51,747 bases of DNA from Lachnoclostridium sp. UBA5725. GTDB lineage: Bacteria; Bacillota; Clostridia; Lachnospirales; Lachnospiraceae. The DNA lies in assembly GCA_002419585.1 (NCBI GenBank), contig DIGJ01000007.1:1-51747 (forward strand). The letters are read 5' to 3'. The notes under the pieces were generated by a model, which made no database searches, was not told the origin of the DNA, and worked only from the letters and a program-made list of their open reading frames with translations. The position numbers and the translations under genes were made by a program. This document shows positions 33,509-42,384 of the stretch, piece by piece; position 1 is the stretch's first letter, and every line of letters starts with the position of its first letter.

Positions 33509-33958
33509 TTATATTTTACCAATAGCATCCTTTGCATATTTTTTTTGATATTTTTCCAAGTCCAAGCTTAGTTTGTGAGCCTTTCTATTATCTAAAATCC
33601 ATAGGATTAAATGAACTGCAACTGCAATTAAAAGCACGGAAATTGCAAATGAAATCATCGTTTTTCCTCGAACAACTCCATTGGAAACTACAAACCCGAT
33701 CAAAAGACTCTCTAATAGAATCAATTGAATCACCTTTCGAATTACCATCTGTGTCATGGTTAATTCCTTTTTCGAATACGTGACAATCGCCGGTACGACA
33801 CCAAGCACACCAAAAATAAGCGGTGAAACAAAAGCCTCATATCCAAATGTTTTATTCGAATCAAACAGCAATCCCAAAACTGCCATAGCCACATTAACAA
33901 GTGTTACCACAATAAAGAAGCTCATCAGTATATTTTTTAAGAAATCTTTTCTACTCAT
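33509..33958 (-). CDS. DUF3021-like membrane protein
   Basis: Integral membrane protein of 149 residues with four predicted helices (about 10-30, 42-62, 76-96 and 100-122) and a basic cytoplasmic tail rich in Lys. Length, topology and pairing with a LytTR regulator place it with DUF3021, although it is diverged from the copy at 1802-2293. It overlaps the LytTR gene by eight bases. It is last in the hydrolase-LytTR-DUF3021 operon and is followed by a strong terminator. Role presumed regulatory, as membrane partner of the LytTR protein. Confidence 0.75.
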   Translation of the reverse strand: MSRKDFLKNILMSFFIVVTLVNVAMAVLGLLFDSNKTFGYEAFVSPLIFGVLGVVPAIVTYSKKELTMTQMVIRKVIQLILLESLLIGFVVSNGVVRGKTMISFAISVLLIAVAVHLILWILDNRKAHKLSLDLEKYQKKYAKDAIGKI

Positions 33959-34403
33959 TCGTTTGACCTCCTTGTAACTTTACTTTTAAATCCGGTACAA
34001 ACTTTCTGGAAATAATAACAGACTCTCCATTTGTCAGCATGGCGGTAAATCTACCATTCAGCGCAGGCTTCAATGCCTGTATTTTCATAAGATTTACGAT
34101 CGTTGTTTTGGAGCAACGAAAAAACTGCTTTTCTCCATACAGCTGTTCAATTTCATATAAACGCAGCTTCACTTCATACACCTGATTCTTTAAGTATGCA
34201 AAGACATGGTTATCAACCGCTTCCACATAATAAATATCGAAAAGAGGTACAATTCGAACACTCTCCTCATTATATACCTCTATTCCCTCTTGTCTGGATT
34301 TCACAAACCGGGCAATCTCCGATACTTCCTGATTTATTTCATAACATCGAATCAATACTTGCTCTTCTTTTTCCCTGTTTATTCTTTGAATTTCTACCTT
34401 CAT
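33951..34403 (-). CDS. LytTR-domain DNA-binding regulator
   Basis: Transcription factor of 150 residues. After about 45 residues of N-terminal segment comes the LytTR domain with VPLFDIYYVEAVDNHVFAYL, LYEIEQLYGEKQFFRCSKTT and a C-terminal VIISRKFVPDLK stretch. No receiver domain is present. It resembles the regulator at 2295-2735 in size, layout and partner. The gene starts nine bases after the hydrolase stop. Direct repeats TAAGATGCA with a 20-bp period upstream of the operon promoter are the likely binding site, implying autoregulation. Confidence 0.87.
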   Translation of the reverse strand: MKVEIQRINREKEEQVLIRCYEINQEVSEIARFVKSRQEGIEVYNEESVRIVPLFDIYYVEAVDNHVFAYLKNQVYEVKLRLYEIEQLYGEKQFFRCSKTTIVNLMKIQALKPALNGRFTAMLTNGESVIISRKFVPDLKVKLQGGQTNE

Positions 34404-34412
34404 CGTTTTCCC

Positions 34413-35711
34413 CTAATAGGAGGATTTTATATTTAATTCCTCACTTTGTTTTAGATAATGATTGTAATAATTTAATATTACTGCATTCATTGTCGTAATA
34501 CAATACTTACTGTCTATCTCTCCACTGCCAAGCATGTTAGATAGAAACGGTGAATAAAGTGGTAAATCCGTGAAATTCATATGTCCTGCTCCGTCAAAAT
34601 GAACTTCTTTTGCGTCAATTGCATTCGCCAAAATAACGTTATTTACATATTGTGAACCATACGTTAATCCCTCCTCATAGTTTTCCGTAGTATTGATGCT
34701 TAACAGCGGTATCGGATAGGGAGCTTCATTCATGATATATCGATTGTTTTCACAAGCAAGTTCTTCCCCGAGCATTGTTCCATCCAGATCAATTACTGCA
34801 TCAATATCCGTTCTTAGCCTTCCTACTGTGACGGAAGCAGCTCCACCCATGGAATGTCCCATAAGTCCAATTTTTGAACTATCAATTCTAGAAAATACAG
34901 CATCTTCACTCGTATTCACTACTTTTTGTTCGATTGTATCAATGACAAAATTCATATCACTACACCGAAGATCCATCCATGGTCTTGATATCTTGAAGAT
35001 CTCATCCTCTGAAACACCATCTTTATTTGCATAGGATACACTATTCATGAATTCCGGATTTACCGTAATCGCTTTTCCATCCGTCTGTTTGGTATAAAAT
35101 GCATGATAGGTGTGATCAATACTGCAGACTACATAGCCGTTACTTGCAAGTTCAGCATAGGTAGAGTAATTACTGTACCGGTATCCATATGCTCCATGGG
35201 AAAATACCACCAATGGAAATTTTTCTTCCCCTTTTGTTTTTGGATACCAGAACTGTACCGTCACTTTTCGGTTTGAACCATCCGTTTTAAAGGTTTCCAC
35301 GCGACTTACATCCTCCCAGGTATAGCTTACTGTATCAAATGTGTATTTACCAGTTGTTGGAAGTTGCTCATACTGTGGAAAGATAATTGCTGGTATCGTA
35401 ACTGCTATGAAAAGCAAAAGGCTTCCAGCGAAAGGAAGTAGCGTTCTGGAAATCTTATAGTCTTTCTCTGCTTGATTCCTTACTAAAATAATTGCTGCAA
35501 TAATACCACGAAGAATCAGTACTGCGAGCAAAAGTTTCCAACGAAAGCTCCATTCAATAACTCTAATTATCATCAAAAGCATAAATAAAAGCAGTTCCAA
35601 AAGATTCAAAACGCATTTTTCTTTGCGAAATAGTTTCTTCTTCCAAATTGTAATTCCACGAAATACCAATTCTATTACTATTATTGTGAGTAAAATAAAA
35701 ATACCTATCAT
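34413..35711 (-). CDS. Membrane-anchored alpha/beta hydrolase (PAF-acetylhydrolase-like)
   Basis: Protein of 432 residues. The first 112 residues contain four hydrophobic helices (about 2-20, 34-54, 58-78 and 91-112), so the enzyme is tied to the membrane with the catalytic part probably outside. Residues 125-425 are an alpha/beta hydrolase with nucleophile elbow GHSMGG (Ser287), an acidic candidate in VIDLDGTM (about 308-310) and catalytic His377 in GAGHMNF. The closest family by eye is platelet-activating-factor acetylhydrolase/dienelactone hydrolase-like esterases; the substrate could be a lipid or peptide-like ester. ATG 35711 has AAGGAG six bases upstream. It is first in an operon with LytTR and DUF3021 genes. 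Confidence 0.82.
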   Translation of the reverse strand: MIGIFILLTIIVIELVFRGITIWKKKLFRKEKCVLNLLELLLFMLLMIIRVIEWSFRWKLLLAVLILRGIIAAIILVRNQAEKDYKISRTLLPFAGSLLLFIAVTIPAIIFPQYEQLPTTGKYTFDTVSYTWEDVSRVETFKTDGSNRKVTVQFWYPKTKGEEKFPLVVFSHGAYGYRYSNYSTYAELASNGYVVCSIDHTYHAFYTKQTDGKAITVNPEFMNSVSYANKDGVSEDEIFKISRPWMDLRCSDMNFVIDTIEQKVVNTSEDAVFSRIDSSKIGLMGHSMGGAASVTVGRLRTDIDAVIDLDGTMLGEELACENNRYIMNEAPYPIPLLSINTTENYEEGLTYGSQYVNNVILANAIDAKEVHFDGAGHMNFTDLPLYSPFLSNMLGSGEIDSKYCITTMNAVILNYYNHYLKQSEELNIKSSY

Positions 35712-35758
35712 ATACTTCTCCTTCATTCCCTTTATCATTATTTTATGGGTTCGAAAGT

Positions 35759-35828
35759 AGTATAGAATAGGTATTCTTTCATTTCAATAAATGGACTGCT
35801 AAGATGCATAATATGCCTGTAAGATGCA
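35759..35828 (-). promoter_or_regulatory. Hydrolase-LytTR promoter with twin LytTR half-sites
   Basis: Minus-strand -35 TTGAAA (35782-35787), 17-base spacer and -10 TATACT (35759-35764). Upstream lie two perfect direct repeats of plus-strand TAAGATGCA at 35800-35808 and 35820-35828, exactly 20 bases apart and starting 12 bases from the -35 box. The same arrangement precedes the other LytTR operon. Confidence 0.7.
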
Positions 35829-35854
35829 AGGCAAGTAGGTTTTTTCACTTCTCG

Positions 35855-36571
35855 TTATATTTTCAGCTGAGTCTCCCCACTTACTTCATTGCTTTTATTC
35901 ATTTGATTATTTTTTTTCATTTCATCGTTTTTATTCACTTCGTTTATGAAATTTGTTGGCTTCGAGATTTCAAGACACATTGTTGTTTGTGTGCCACCAA
36001 TATTCATAGTAACCTCTAGAACTCTTGAACCGTCTGCCTTCACTATGATATTCGAATCTGTTTCTGATTTATTCCCATCGCTTTCATCATCATCATCATT
36101 ATTATCATCAACATCCTCATTTGACTCATCAAGTTTCTTATCATAAGATTTGTTTTTATCTTTAAGCAACTCGGTTATCATTTCTTGCGTTATAACCTTT
36201 TCCTTATTAGTCTCTTTACTATCTTTTTCTTCTTCCTTGATTTGATCAATTGCAATATCTGTCTTTACTAATAGATTGTCCCATTCCTCTTCCGTCATAG
36301 TGATTGCACCAATTTGAAAAGAAGGTTGTGTTTCTCCACTCTTTAATTTGTTTAAAAAATCTTCTTTTCTTTGCTGAATCAATTCTTTTAGTTCGTCATA
36401 GGTTGTCTTGTTCGTTTCCACTTGATTTGAAATAGTTTCAGAAAATGTAGTTCCAGCCGGGACGGAATCTTTCGCATCTGCTAACCTTGGTGACCCCCCT
36501 GCTTTTGTCTTGTTTCCCGCTCCATAATTCGAATACGTATAATCCATCTGATAATTGTTACTTGCTTTCAT
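35855..36571 (-). CDS. Acidic hypothetical protein
   Basis: Soluble protein of 238 residues, function not recognised. No signal peptide or membrane helix is seen. A segment around residues 85-110, FQIGAITMTEEEWDNLLVK, resembles a conserved block in short Lachnospiraceae proteins of unknown function, followed by a charged helix rich in Glu and Lys. Residues about 155-165 are a run of Asp/Asn, which is likely disordered or cation-binding. The C-terminal part (IVKADGSRVLEVTMNIGG) looks like a small beta element. ATG 36571 follows GGGAGGC. It is a monocistronic minus-strand gene between the hydrolase operon and the kinase-like gene. Confidence 0.75.
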   Translation of the reverse strand: MKASNNYQMDYTYSNYGAGNKTKAGGSPRLADAKDSVPAGTTFSETISNQVETNKTTYDELKELIQQRKEDFLNKLKSGETQPSFQIGAITMTEEEWDNLLVKTDIAIDQIKEEEKDSKETNKEKVITQEMITELLKDKNKSYDKKLDESNEDVDDNNDDDDESDGNKSETDSNIIVKADGSRVLEVTMNIGGTQTTMCLEISKPTNFINEVNKNDEMKKNNQMNKSNEVSGETQLKI

Positions 36572-36679
36572 TATACCTATGCCTCCCACTCATAAAATTA
36601 TGATTCCTCTGTCAGTCAGAATCCTTTTGCCCCCTCGCATGAATATGTAATATCCCATAAAGTCCAGGCAAATAAAAAA

Positions 36680-36718
36680 TACGCCAAATTCAATTATCCT
36701 TCCATTGATTTTGACGTA
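36680..36718 (-). terminator. Terminator of the glutamine-type ABC/kinase operon
   Basis: A 15-position stem (36680-36694 with 36704-36718, two mismatches) and nine-base loop, followed on the minus strand by TTTTTTATTT. Confidence 0.8.
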
Positions 36719-36781
36719 ATCCTTTACTAAGTATTATATCGGCTTACTTATTAAGAAACTTTAGTTTTCATTTTCAAGCTA

Positions 36782-37366
36782 CTACTTCTTTGCCAGATTA
36801 CAGATAAGATCGACACAAGTATCAATTCCTAAATTGGATGTATTTAAGCAAACATCATAATATTCAGCAACACCAAATTCTGTATTGGTATAATACGAAC
36901 AGTACTTTTTACGTATTTTATCAATCGCTCGAATCTGTTCACTGATTTTTGCCTCGGTTGCATCCGGCATTTTTAACTTCATGCGTTCCATTCGCCAATA
37001 TGGATCTGCGTGTATAAATACATGTAGTCCACGATCAAACTCTTTTAAGATTGTATTTGCATTTCGTCCAACAATCACACAATTTCCTTTTTCACCAATC
37101 TCCTTGATTACCTGTTGCTGAACATCAAACAGTTTTTCACTTAATGGTTTATTATAAAAATCAAAAAGGCTCTGCGCAAAACCAAAGTTCATCGGAACTT
37201 TCTCATCCCATTTGAGCAGGCTCTCCACATCAACATTGGATTCTTTTGCTGCCTTTAGGATAATCTCTTTGTCATAGTAATAATAGTTCAAAGCCTTGGC
37301 TACTTCTCTTCCGATTTCTCCGCCTCCTGCACCAAACTCACGGCTAATCGTAATAATCTTTTTCAT
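36782..37366 (-). CDS. Cytidylate kinase-like P-loop protein
   Basis: Small P-loop kinase-fold protein, 194 residues, of the cytidylate kinase-like (AAA_26) family common in Clostridia. The nucleotide-binding segment is SREFGAGGGEIGREVA (about residues 8-23). CVIVGRNANTIL and the VFIHADPYWRMERMK lid region follow. These proteins are distinct from essential Cmk and their substrate is generally unknown. ATG 37366 has GGAGG at eight bases; a longer TTG start does not. It lies 21 bases after the PAAT ATPase gene and shares its transcript up to the terminator at 36680-36718. Why it is coupled to an amino acid importer is not apparent. Confidence 0.82.
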   Translation of the reverse strand: MKKIITISREFGAGGGEIGREVAKALNYYYYDKEIILKAAKESNVDVESLLKWDEKVPMNFGFAQSLFDFYNKPLSEKLFDVQQQVIKEIGEKGNCVIVGRNANTILKEFDRGLHVFIHADPYWRMERMKLKMPDATEAKISEQIRAIDKIRKKYCSYYTNTEFGVAEYYDVCLNTSNLGIDTCVDLICNLAKK

Positions 37367-37387
37367 CAGATTTACCTCCAAACAAAA

Positions 37388-38125
37388 CTACAAAACTTTA
37401 TTTAAAAAATCAATGGTTCTAGCTTCCTTTGGACGTAGAATCACTTCTTCAGGAGTACCCTGCTCTACAATATAGCCACCATCCATGAATACAATGCGAT
37501 CTGCTACTTCTTTTGCAAAACCAATTTCGTGGGTAACAATAACCATGGTCATACCTTCCGCTACCAACTCCTGCATAACATTTAGTACTTCTCCTACCAT
37601 TTCTGGGTCCAATGCCGATGTTGGTTCATCAAAGAGCATAATATCCGGATTCATAGCAAGTGATCTGGCAATTGCGACACGTTGTTTCTGTCCTCCGGAA
37701 AGTTGAGATGGATATGCATCTGCCTTGGTATCAAGTCCCACTCGTTTTAACAACTGCATGGACTTATCCTTTGCCTCTTCCTTTGTCATCTTTTTTAATT
37801 CCACAGGAACCAGCATGATATTCTCCAAAACTGTTTTATGTGGGAAAAGATTGAAATGCTGGAACACCATGCCTATGTTTTCACGTACTTTATTGATATC
37901 GGTATGTTTGTCGGTGATATTCTTATCATCAATAATAATCGTACCACTCGTTGCTGTTTCCAACTGATTGAGGCAACGAAGGAATGTTGATTTTCCGCTT
38001 CCAGAAGGTCCTAATAGTACGACAACCTCTCCTTCCAAAATATCAATGCTCATATCTTTTAAAACTTCTAATTTATCAAAATTCTTCTTTAAATGCTCTA
38101 CATGTATTTTAATATTATCGTCCAC
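37388..38125 (-). CDS. Amino acid ABC importer ATPase (GlnQ-like)
   Basis: PAAT-family ATPase, 245 residues. Walker A GPSGSGKST is at 39-47, the signature LSGGQKQR at 142-149 and Walker B IMLFDEPT at 162-169. MVFQHFNLFPH is the Q-loop. The start is GTG at 38125, preceded by AAAGGAGGG and overlapping the permease gene by 11 bases. It belongs to a lipoprotein-permease-ATPase operon with the consensus promoter at 39785-39813. Glutamine or glutamate is the likely cargo, on the basis of the binding protein. Confidence 0.94.
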   Translation of the reverse strand: MDDNIKIHVEHLKKNFDKLEVLKDMSIDILEGEVVVLLGPSGSGKSTFLRCLNQLETATSGTIIIDDKNITDKHTDINKVRENIGMVFQHFNLFPHKTVLENIMLVPVELKKMTKEEAKDKSMQLLKRVGLDTKADAYPSQLSGGQKQRVAIARSLAMNPDIMLFDEPTSALDPEMVGEVLNVMQELVAEGMTMVIVTHEIGFAKEVADRIVFMDGGYIVEQGTPEEVILRPKEARTIDFLNKVL

Positions 38126-38801
38126 GGTTTACCCTCCTTTCAATCCTCTTAGCGATTTTACTTAGCGTAATAATGACAGCCATATACATAACACCTACTA
38201 TTGTCCATGTTTGCAAAACCATTCCTGTATTTCCACTAATGATTTTACCCATATTCATAAGTTCTGGAAAAGCAATAACAGAAAGAATCGAGGTATCTTT
38301 TAAAGTAATAATAAACTGATTGATGATAGAAGGAACCATCGTACGAATCGCCTGTGGCAACACAACCAATCGCATGCTCTTACCATAGGTTAACCCTAGA
38401 CTACGACTGGCTTCCATCTGTCCTTTATCAACGCTTTCAATTCCAGCACGAATAATTTCAGCCATATAGGCACCGCAGTTTAGGGCTAATGCCATGGTAC
38501 CAGCCTGCAAAGCGCTAAGTCTAAAATTCTGTATACCCATCCCTTTCATTCCTGAAGGTATACCAAAATAAATAAAAAATGCCAAAACCATTAATGGTAC
38601 ACCACGAATGGCATCAACATAAACCGTGCCCAAAAGGTTTAACAAACGATTTTTTCCTACATTCATCAAGGCGAAAATCATACCTAGAATCATGGCAAAA
38701 AATAAGGATAATAGTGTAAGTAGTATCGTCTTTCCTAATGCCGCAAGCAGCATCCAACCATAGGTTTGAATAATTGCAATCATTGATTTCTTTTCCTCCA
38801 T
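38115..38801 (-). CDS. Amino acid ABC importer permease (GlnP-like)
   Basis: Membrane subunit, 228 residues, with about five helices. DAIRGVPLMVLAFFIYFGIP and the EAA loop MEASRSLGLTYGKSMRLVVLP are family hallmarks. Two starts are possible: ATG 38801, which lacks a good upstream site, and ATG 38783, which has GGAGG eleven bases away but loses six residues. I keep the longer form. A hairpin at 38849-38883 separates it from the binding-protein gene. Confidence 0.92.
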   Translation of the reverse strand: MEEKKSMIAIIQTYGWMLLAALGKTILLTLLSLFFAMILGMIFALMNVGKNRLLNLLGTVYVDAIRGVPLMVLAFFIYFGIPSGMKGMGIQNFRLSALQAGTMALALNCGAYMAEIIRAGIESVDKGQMEASRSLGLTYGKSMRLVVLPQAIRTMVPSIINQFIITLKDTSILSVIAFPELMNMGKIISGNTGMVLQTWTIVGVMYMAVIITLSKIAKRIERRVNRGR

Positions 38802-38848
38802 ATTTCATTTCGTACAATACCATCATCAAGTATTTACGATGATAGCAA

Positions 38849-38883
38849 GAACGTGAGCAACCTGTAACAGGTCTCCCACGTTC
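38849..38883. other. Intercistronic hairpin after the glutamine-type binding protein gene
   Basis: Stem GAACGTG/CACGTTC with an inner ACCTGT/ACAGGT helix separated by a small internal loop. No U tract follows on the minus strand, so it more likely protects the upstream mRNA or tunes read-through. Confidence 0.65.
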
Positions 38884-38898
38884 ACAATAAGCTTACTT

Positions 38899-39678
38899 TT
38901 ATTTCAAATATTTAGCAATTATTTCATCATAGATTCCGTTTTTCTTAATATTCGCCAACCCAGCATTGAACATATCGAGTAATTCTTGATCTGCTTTATC
39001 CATAATAGCAAAACCATAAGGAGCACCTTCACTTTCCATACCTGCTGGAATCATAAGTGCAAGACCATTTTCTTTGATGGAAGCTGCCATGATTGGTGTA
39101 TCTTCAACACATGCAACACTATTTCCAAGAACAACATCCTGATACATGGTAGGTGAATCTTCAAATACAGTAACTGTAAACCCATATTGATCTTTTAAGC
39201 TGTTTGCATAATCTGCACCGGCTGTAGCATTTTTAACTGCAACATTTTTGCCTTTCAAATCATCAAAGCTTGCAATATCACTACCTTCAGCTACTACAAA
39301 TGTCTGAGTCGCATTGTAGTAACCTTCTGAGAATATCCAGCCGGAATCAATACGATCTTGCTTGATTGTAGCTCCTGCAATAATACCATCTGCCTGACCT
39401 GCCTGAACAGCTGCTACAGCTGCGTCCCAACCAAGGCTTTGTAATTCATATTTAAACCCTTGATCCTCAGCAATTGCAGCAATTATATCAACATCAATTC
39501 CTACAAATTCATTCTTTTCATTTGTGTACTCAAAAGGTTTGAAGACCGTATCGGTAGCAACAATCCATGTTTTTCCTTCCGCAGTATTATCTGCTTCTTT
39601 CTTTTCGGTAGAACCACATCCTGCTAATATACCAGATATTAAAACTGTACATAATAATAAAGCGAACGCCTTTTTCAT
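38899..39678 (-). CDS. Amino acid-binding lipoprotein (GlnH-like)
   Basis: Surface solute receptor of 259 residues, SBP_bac_3 family. Lipobox ILAGCG (C21), short Lys/Glu linker, then TWIVATDTVFKPFEYTNEKN and GIDVDIIAAIAEDQGF. The sequence GIIAGATIKQDRIDSGWIFSEGYY is close to glutamine/glutamate-binding proteins, so that substrate is favoured. ATG 39678 follows AAGGAGAGA; the open frame runs upstream through the promoter but has no better start. First gene of its operon, with a perfect consensus promoter, so it is probably highly expressed. Confidence 0.93.
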   Translation of the reverse strand: MKKAFALLLCTVLISGILAGCGSTEKKEADNTAEGKTWIVATDTVFKPFEYTNEKNEFVGIDVDIIAAIAEDQGFKYELQSLGWDAAVAAVQAGQADGIIAGATIKQDRIDSGWIFSEGYYNATQTFVVAEGSDIASFDDLKGKNVAVKNATAGADYANSLKDQYGFTVTVFEDSPTMYQDVVLGNSVACVEDTPIMAASIKENGLALMIPAGMESEGAPYGFAIMDKADQELLDMFNAGLANIKKNGIYDEIIAKYLK

Positions 39679-39784
39679 AATAATCTCTCCTTGATAAATA
39701 AATTTAGATAAAAAAATAGAGCTTAAGTCATAATTGTATGATATACTTTCCGTACATTGTCCTTCGCTCAAATCTATGCACCAT

Positions 39785-39813
39785 ATTATAGACAATTCAC
39801 AATTCTTTGTCAA
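39785..39813 (-). promoter_or_regulatory. Perfect consensus sigma-A promoter
   Basis: Minus-strand -35 TTGACA (39808-39813), 17-base spacer, -10 TATAAT (39785-39790). Leader of about 100 bases containing GAGC and a later GCTCTAT followed by seven U (near 39709-39722), a possible weak attenuator. Confidence 0.88.
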
Positions 39814-39911
39814 GGTAATCAATTAAAAGACAACCGCGTTAATACTTTTAAGAAAAGAAATAATATTATTCCATACCCTTTTGCAGGATATGTCTATATT
39901 TATATTTCTTC

Positions 39912-41126
39912 TCATTCTCTTGATTTTAGTATTTCTGACTCTTTCATTTTTATAGTAAATGGGATTTCAATTGCTGTTGCAATAACAATACATAACATCG
40001 GTACTGTAACGGTTCCAGCCACTTTATTGACCGCTTCAAAAATTACGACAAACAAAGCTCCCGATATTTGTCCCATAAGGAGAATTAATCCAAAGGATGT
40101 TCCTTCTTTTACTGGATATGCAACTTCTGCACCATGTTGAAATAAGATTGGGGCAACTCCCATTACCGTAAATCCTGCAAGTGCTGATATAACCGTAACC
40201 AGAGTAAAATCCGTAAGATATGTAATGCCAAGGTAAAGTGGGACCATAAAGGAAATTGCTAAAACAAACAAAGGTTTTCGTTTATGAAGTTTATCCGAAA
40301 GGAATGGCAGTAATACAGCGCCTATTACGCCAGCAACAACAAATGCAGCCCCAACAATCCCTGCCTGATCCATTGTCATTCCTCTAGGTTTCAGAATGTT
40401 TTCAATTAAAGTAAGTAAGGTATTAAATATTCCCATCGAAATGAATGCAATAACAAGTACATAACCAAAGTTTTTGTTCTTAAAAAGATGCATCATCGAT
40501 CGAATACTAATATCTTCTTTTATAACTTCTGGCCCGGATGGTATGGGAGGCTTTTCTCTGGTAAACAGTATGGCTACTGCTGCACAAACGCATCCTATTA
40601 CACCAAATACTTTATATAAACCAGGTATACCATAATCTCCCGCAATAATAGGGGATAGTATCATTGCTACAACAAACCCCATATATTGTGCCATTGTTAA
40701 AATCCCAGAAGCGATGGAGCGCTCATAAAGAGGGAACCAATTTGCAGGTACTTTTGTTGAAATATTAAGTAAGAACGGCTGACCGATTGCTATAATAAAT
40801 TGGAAAACAATGACCACCATAAAGTTATCCGCAAAGGCAATTCGTAGTATGCCAAAAATAGCAGTTATGAGAGCACCGATAATGAGTGAATAGCGGTATC
40901 CATATTTGTCAATTACCCAGGAAGCTGGAATGGTACACAGTATATACATAATCATATAACTCGCAGTAAACAAAGATATTCCCATACTGTCAACCTTGTA
41001 ATATTCACCTGCCATGCTTGATATAGGAGAAAGTATCAGCCAAAACATTTCGGTACAGATAATAATAGGTACAATCGCTCCTAAAATTACCCATCGATAT
41101 TTATATACTTTATAGTTTGTTTCCAA
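39912..41126 (-). CDS. MFS transporter
   Basis: Major facilitator superfamily carrier of 404 residues with twelve predicted helices. A cytoplasmic loop near residues 190-215 (after helix 6) separates two six-helix halves. The ASWVIDKYGYRYS motif between helices 2 and 3 corresponds to the MFS signature GxxxDrxGrR. The start is TTG at 41126 with GGAGG seven bases upstream. It is last in the aminotransferase-aldolase-MFS operon and likely imports the compound degraded by this cluster. The substrate is unknown. Confidence 0.85.
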   Translation of the reverse strand: METNYKVYKYRWVILGAIVPIIICTEMFWLILSPISSMAGEYYKVDSMGISLFTASYMIMYILCTIPASWVIDKYGYRYSLIIGALITAIFGILRIAFADNFMVVIVFQFIIAIGQPFLLNISTKVPANWFPLYERSIASGILTMAQYMGFVVAMILSPIIAGDYGIPGLYKVFGVIGCVCAAVAILFTREKPPIPSGPEVIKEDISIRSMMHLFKNKNFGYVLVIAFISMGIFNTLLTLIENILKPRGMTMDQAGIVGAAFVVAGVIGAVLLPFLSDKLHKRKPLFVLAISFMVPLYLGITYLTDFTLVTVISALAGFTVMGVAPILFQHGAEVAYPVKEGTSFGLILLMGQISGALFVVIFEAVNKVAGTVTVPMLCIVIATAIEIPFTIKMKESEILKSRE

Positions 41127-41145
41127 TTTTTATCCTCCTTTTATT

Positions 41146-42324
41146 CTAAAAAAATACGTTAGAATTTTTCGCTATTTTGGAATACTTTTTCTTATAAACA
41201 AAGTTCATCAGCATACAATCAGCCAAAGGAATGGTCTTTCCTCCTTTATTTAACTTCGTACCTATTTGCGTAAGCGCATTCTTTTCCATAATCAGCTTAA
41301 CCGCAACTAAATCGGCGGCCGTAGTTGCACAGCACAGCGCTCCTCCTTCCGGTATCAGTACAGCAAATCGCCCACGCAAAGCCTTTTCTATCATCGCAGC
41401 ATCCAATGTTTTGGCACACCTTGCGCTACAACCTATAATTTGTGCAAAATCATCAAGATAAGGCTTTAGTGGCATCTTCACCTGTGAGACAGCAAGCAGC
41501 GCATGGTCATAATCCTGGCTGATAAAGTTGATATCCTTGCGTTTTAGATAGATGGTCCGATGTACTTGTGCTTCATACGGCATATCATCTAGAAAGCCAT
41601 ATTTCGTCTCAACATCCGTTTGAAACAAAAAACCATCCGCTACTCTATGGCTTTCATACATGCGTATCGGACTTTCCATACTTTTTTTACCAGAAATCAA
41701 AGTCACATACTTGCTTGATAGGTTCTTCTCTTCGAATTGCACTGCTTCACCATTTCCAATTTCATTTTTATTTATAAAATTCAGACAAGCATCTTCTAGT
41801 TGCTGCGCAGTCAAGAAAGCCTCCTGATCATCCTTCCCAAAGCACAATGCACCATGATGAGCCATGATTACCGCATGGCCTTTACCACGATTTAATTCTT
41901 TTCCAATTCCTTTCACTAGTTTTTTCGTGCCAGGCAATCCATAGTCTGCGATTGAAACATGACTCTTTAAAAGTGGATAGCTAGAGGTCGGTATTTTTTC
42001 AATCCCCATTGCACTGATGATGGACGCCTTAGGCTGATGGGTATGAATAACAAAACCAATATCTGAAAAGGTATGGTATACCAAAGCATGGATTCTCTTT
42101 TCGGAAGATGGCTTAATTTCTCCTTCATATTTGCAATCCGCGATCTGGCATATTACAATATCCTCCGGTTTTAAGGTTTCATAGGAACGTCCACTCGGCG
42201 TAATTGCAAATAACTTATCATTGATCCGACAGCTGATATTTCCCCAAGTTCGTGCAATTAGTCCTGCCTCAATTAACTTAAGCCCTGCCTGAATAACGAG
42301 TTCTTTTGCTATTCTTTCATTCAT
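41146..42324 (-). CDS. Class II aldolase/adducin protein, duplicated domain
   Basis: Protein of 392 residues, about twice the size of a typical class II aldolase. Residues 1-195 carry the intact metal site: the phosphate-binding-like NISCR and TPSGR, PSSEKRIHALVY, HTHQP with the His pair, and a later His in MAHHGALC. Residues 215-375 look like a second, degenerate copy: RFAVLIPEGGALCCATTAADL aligns in form with the NHG segment but lacks the HxH ligands. So one active and one structural half is likely. It may cleave or epimerise a sugar phosphate made by the FGGY kinase of the same cluster. The operon position is between aminotransferase and MFS genes. Confidence 0.82.
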   Translation of the reverse strand: MNERIAKELVIQAGLKLIEAGLIARTWGNISCRINDKLFAITPSGRSYETLKPEDIVICQIADCKYEGEIKPSSEKRIHALVYHTFSDIGFVIHTHQPKASIISAMGIEKIPTSSYPLLKSHVSIADYGLPGTKKLVKGIGKELNRGKGHAVIMAHHGALCFGKDDQEAFLTAQQLEDACLNFINKNEIGNGEAVQFEEKNLSSKYVTLISGKKSMESPIRMYESHRVADGFLFQTDVETKYGFLDDMPYEAQVHRTIYLKRKDINFISQDYDHALLAVSQVKMPLKPYLDDFAQIIGCSARCAKTLDAAMIEKALRGRFAVLIPEGGALCCATTAADLVAVKLIMEKNALTQIGTKLNKGGKTIPLADCMLMNFVYKKKYSKIAKNSNVFF

Positions 42325-42384
42325 AATTTAATACCAAGCCCTTTCATTAAAAATCGTTCACCCATTCTTTCTTATCATTCATAA

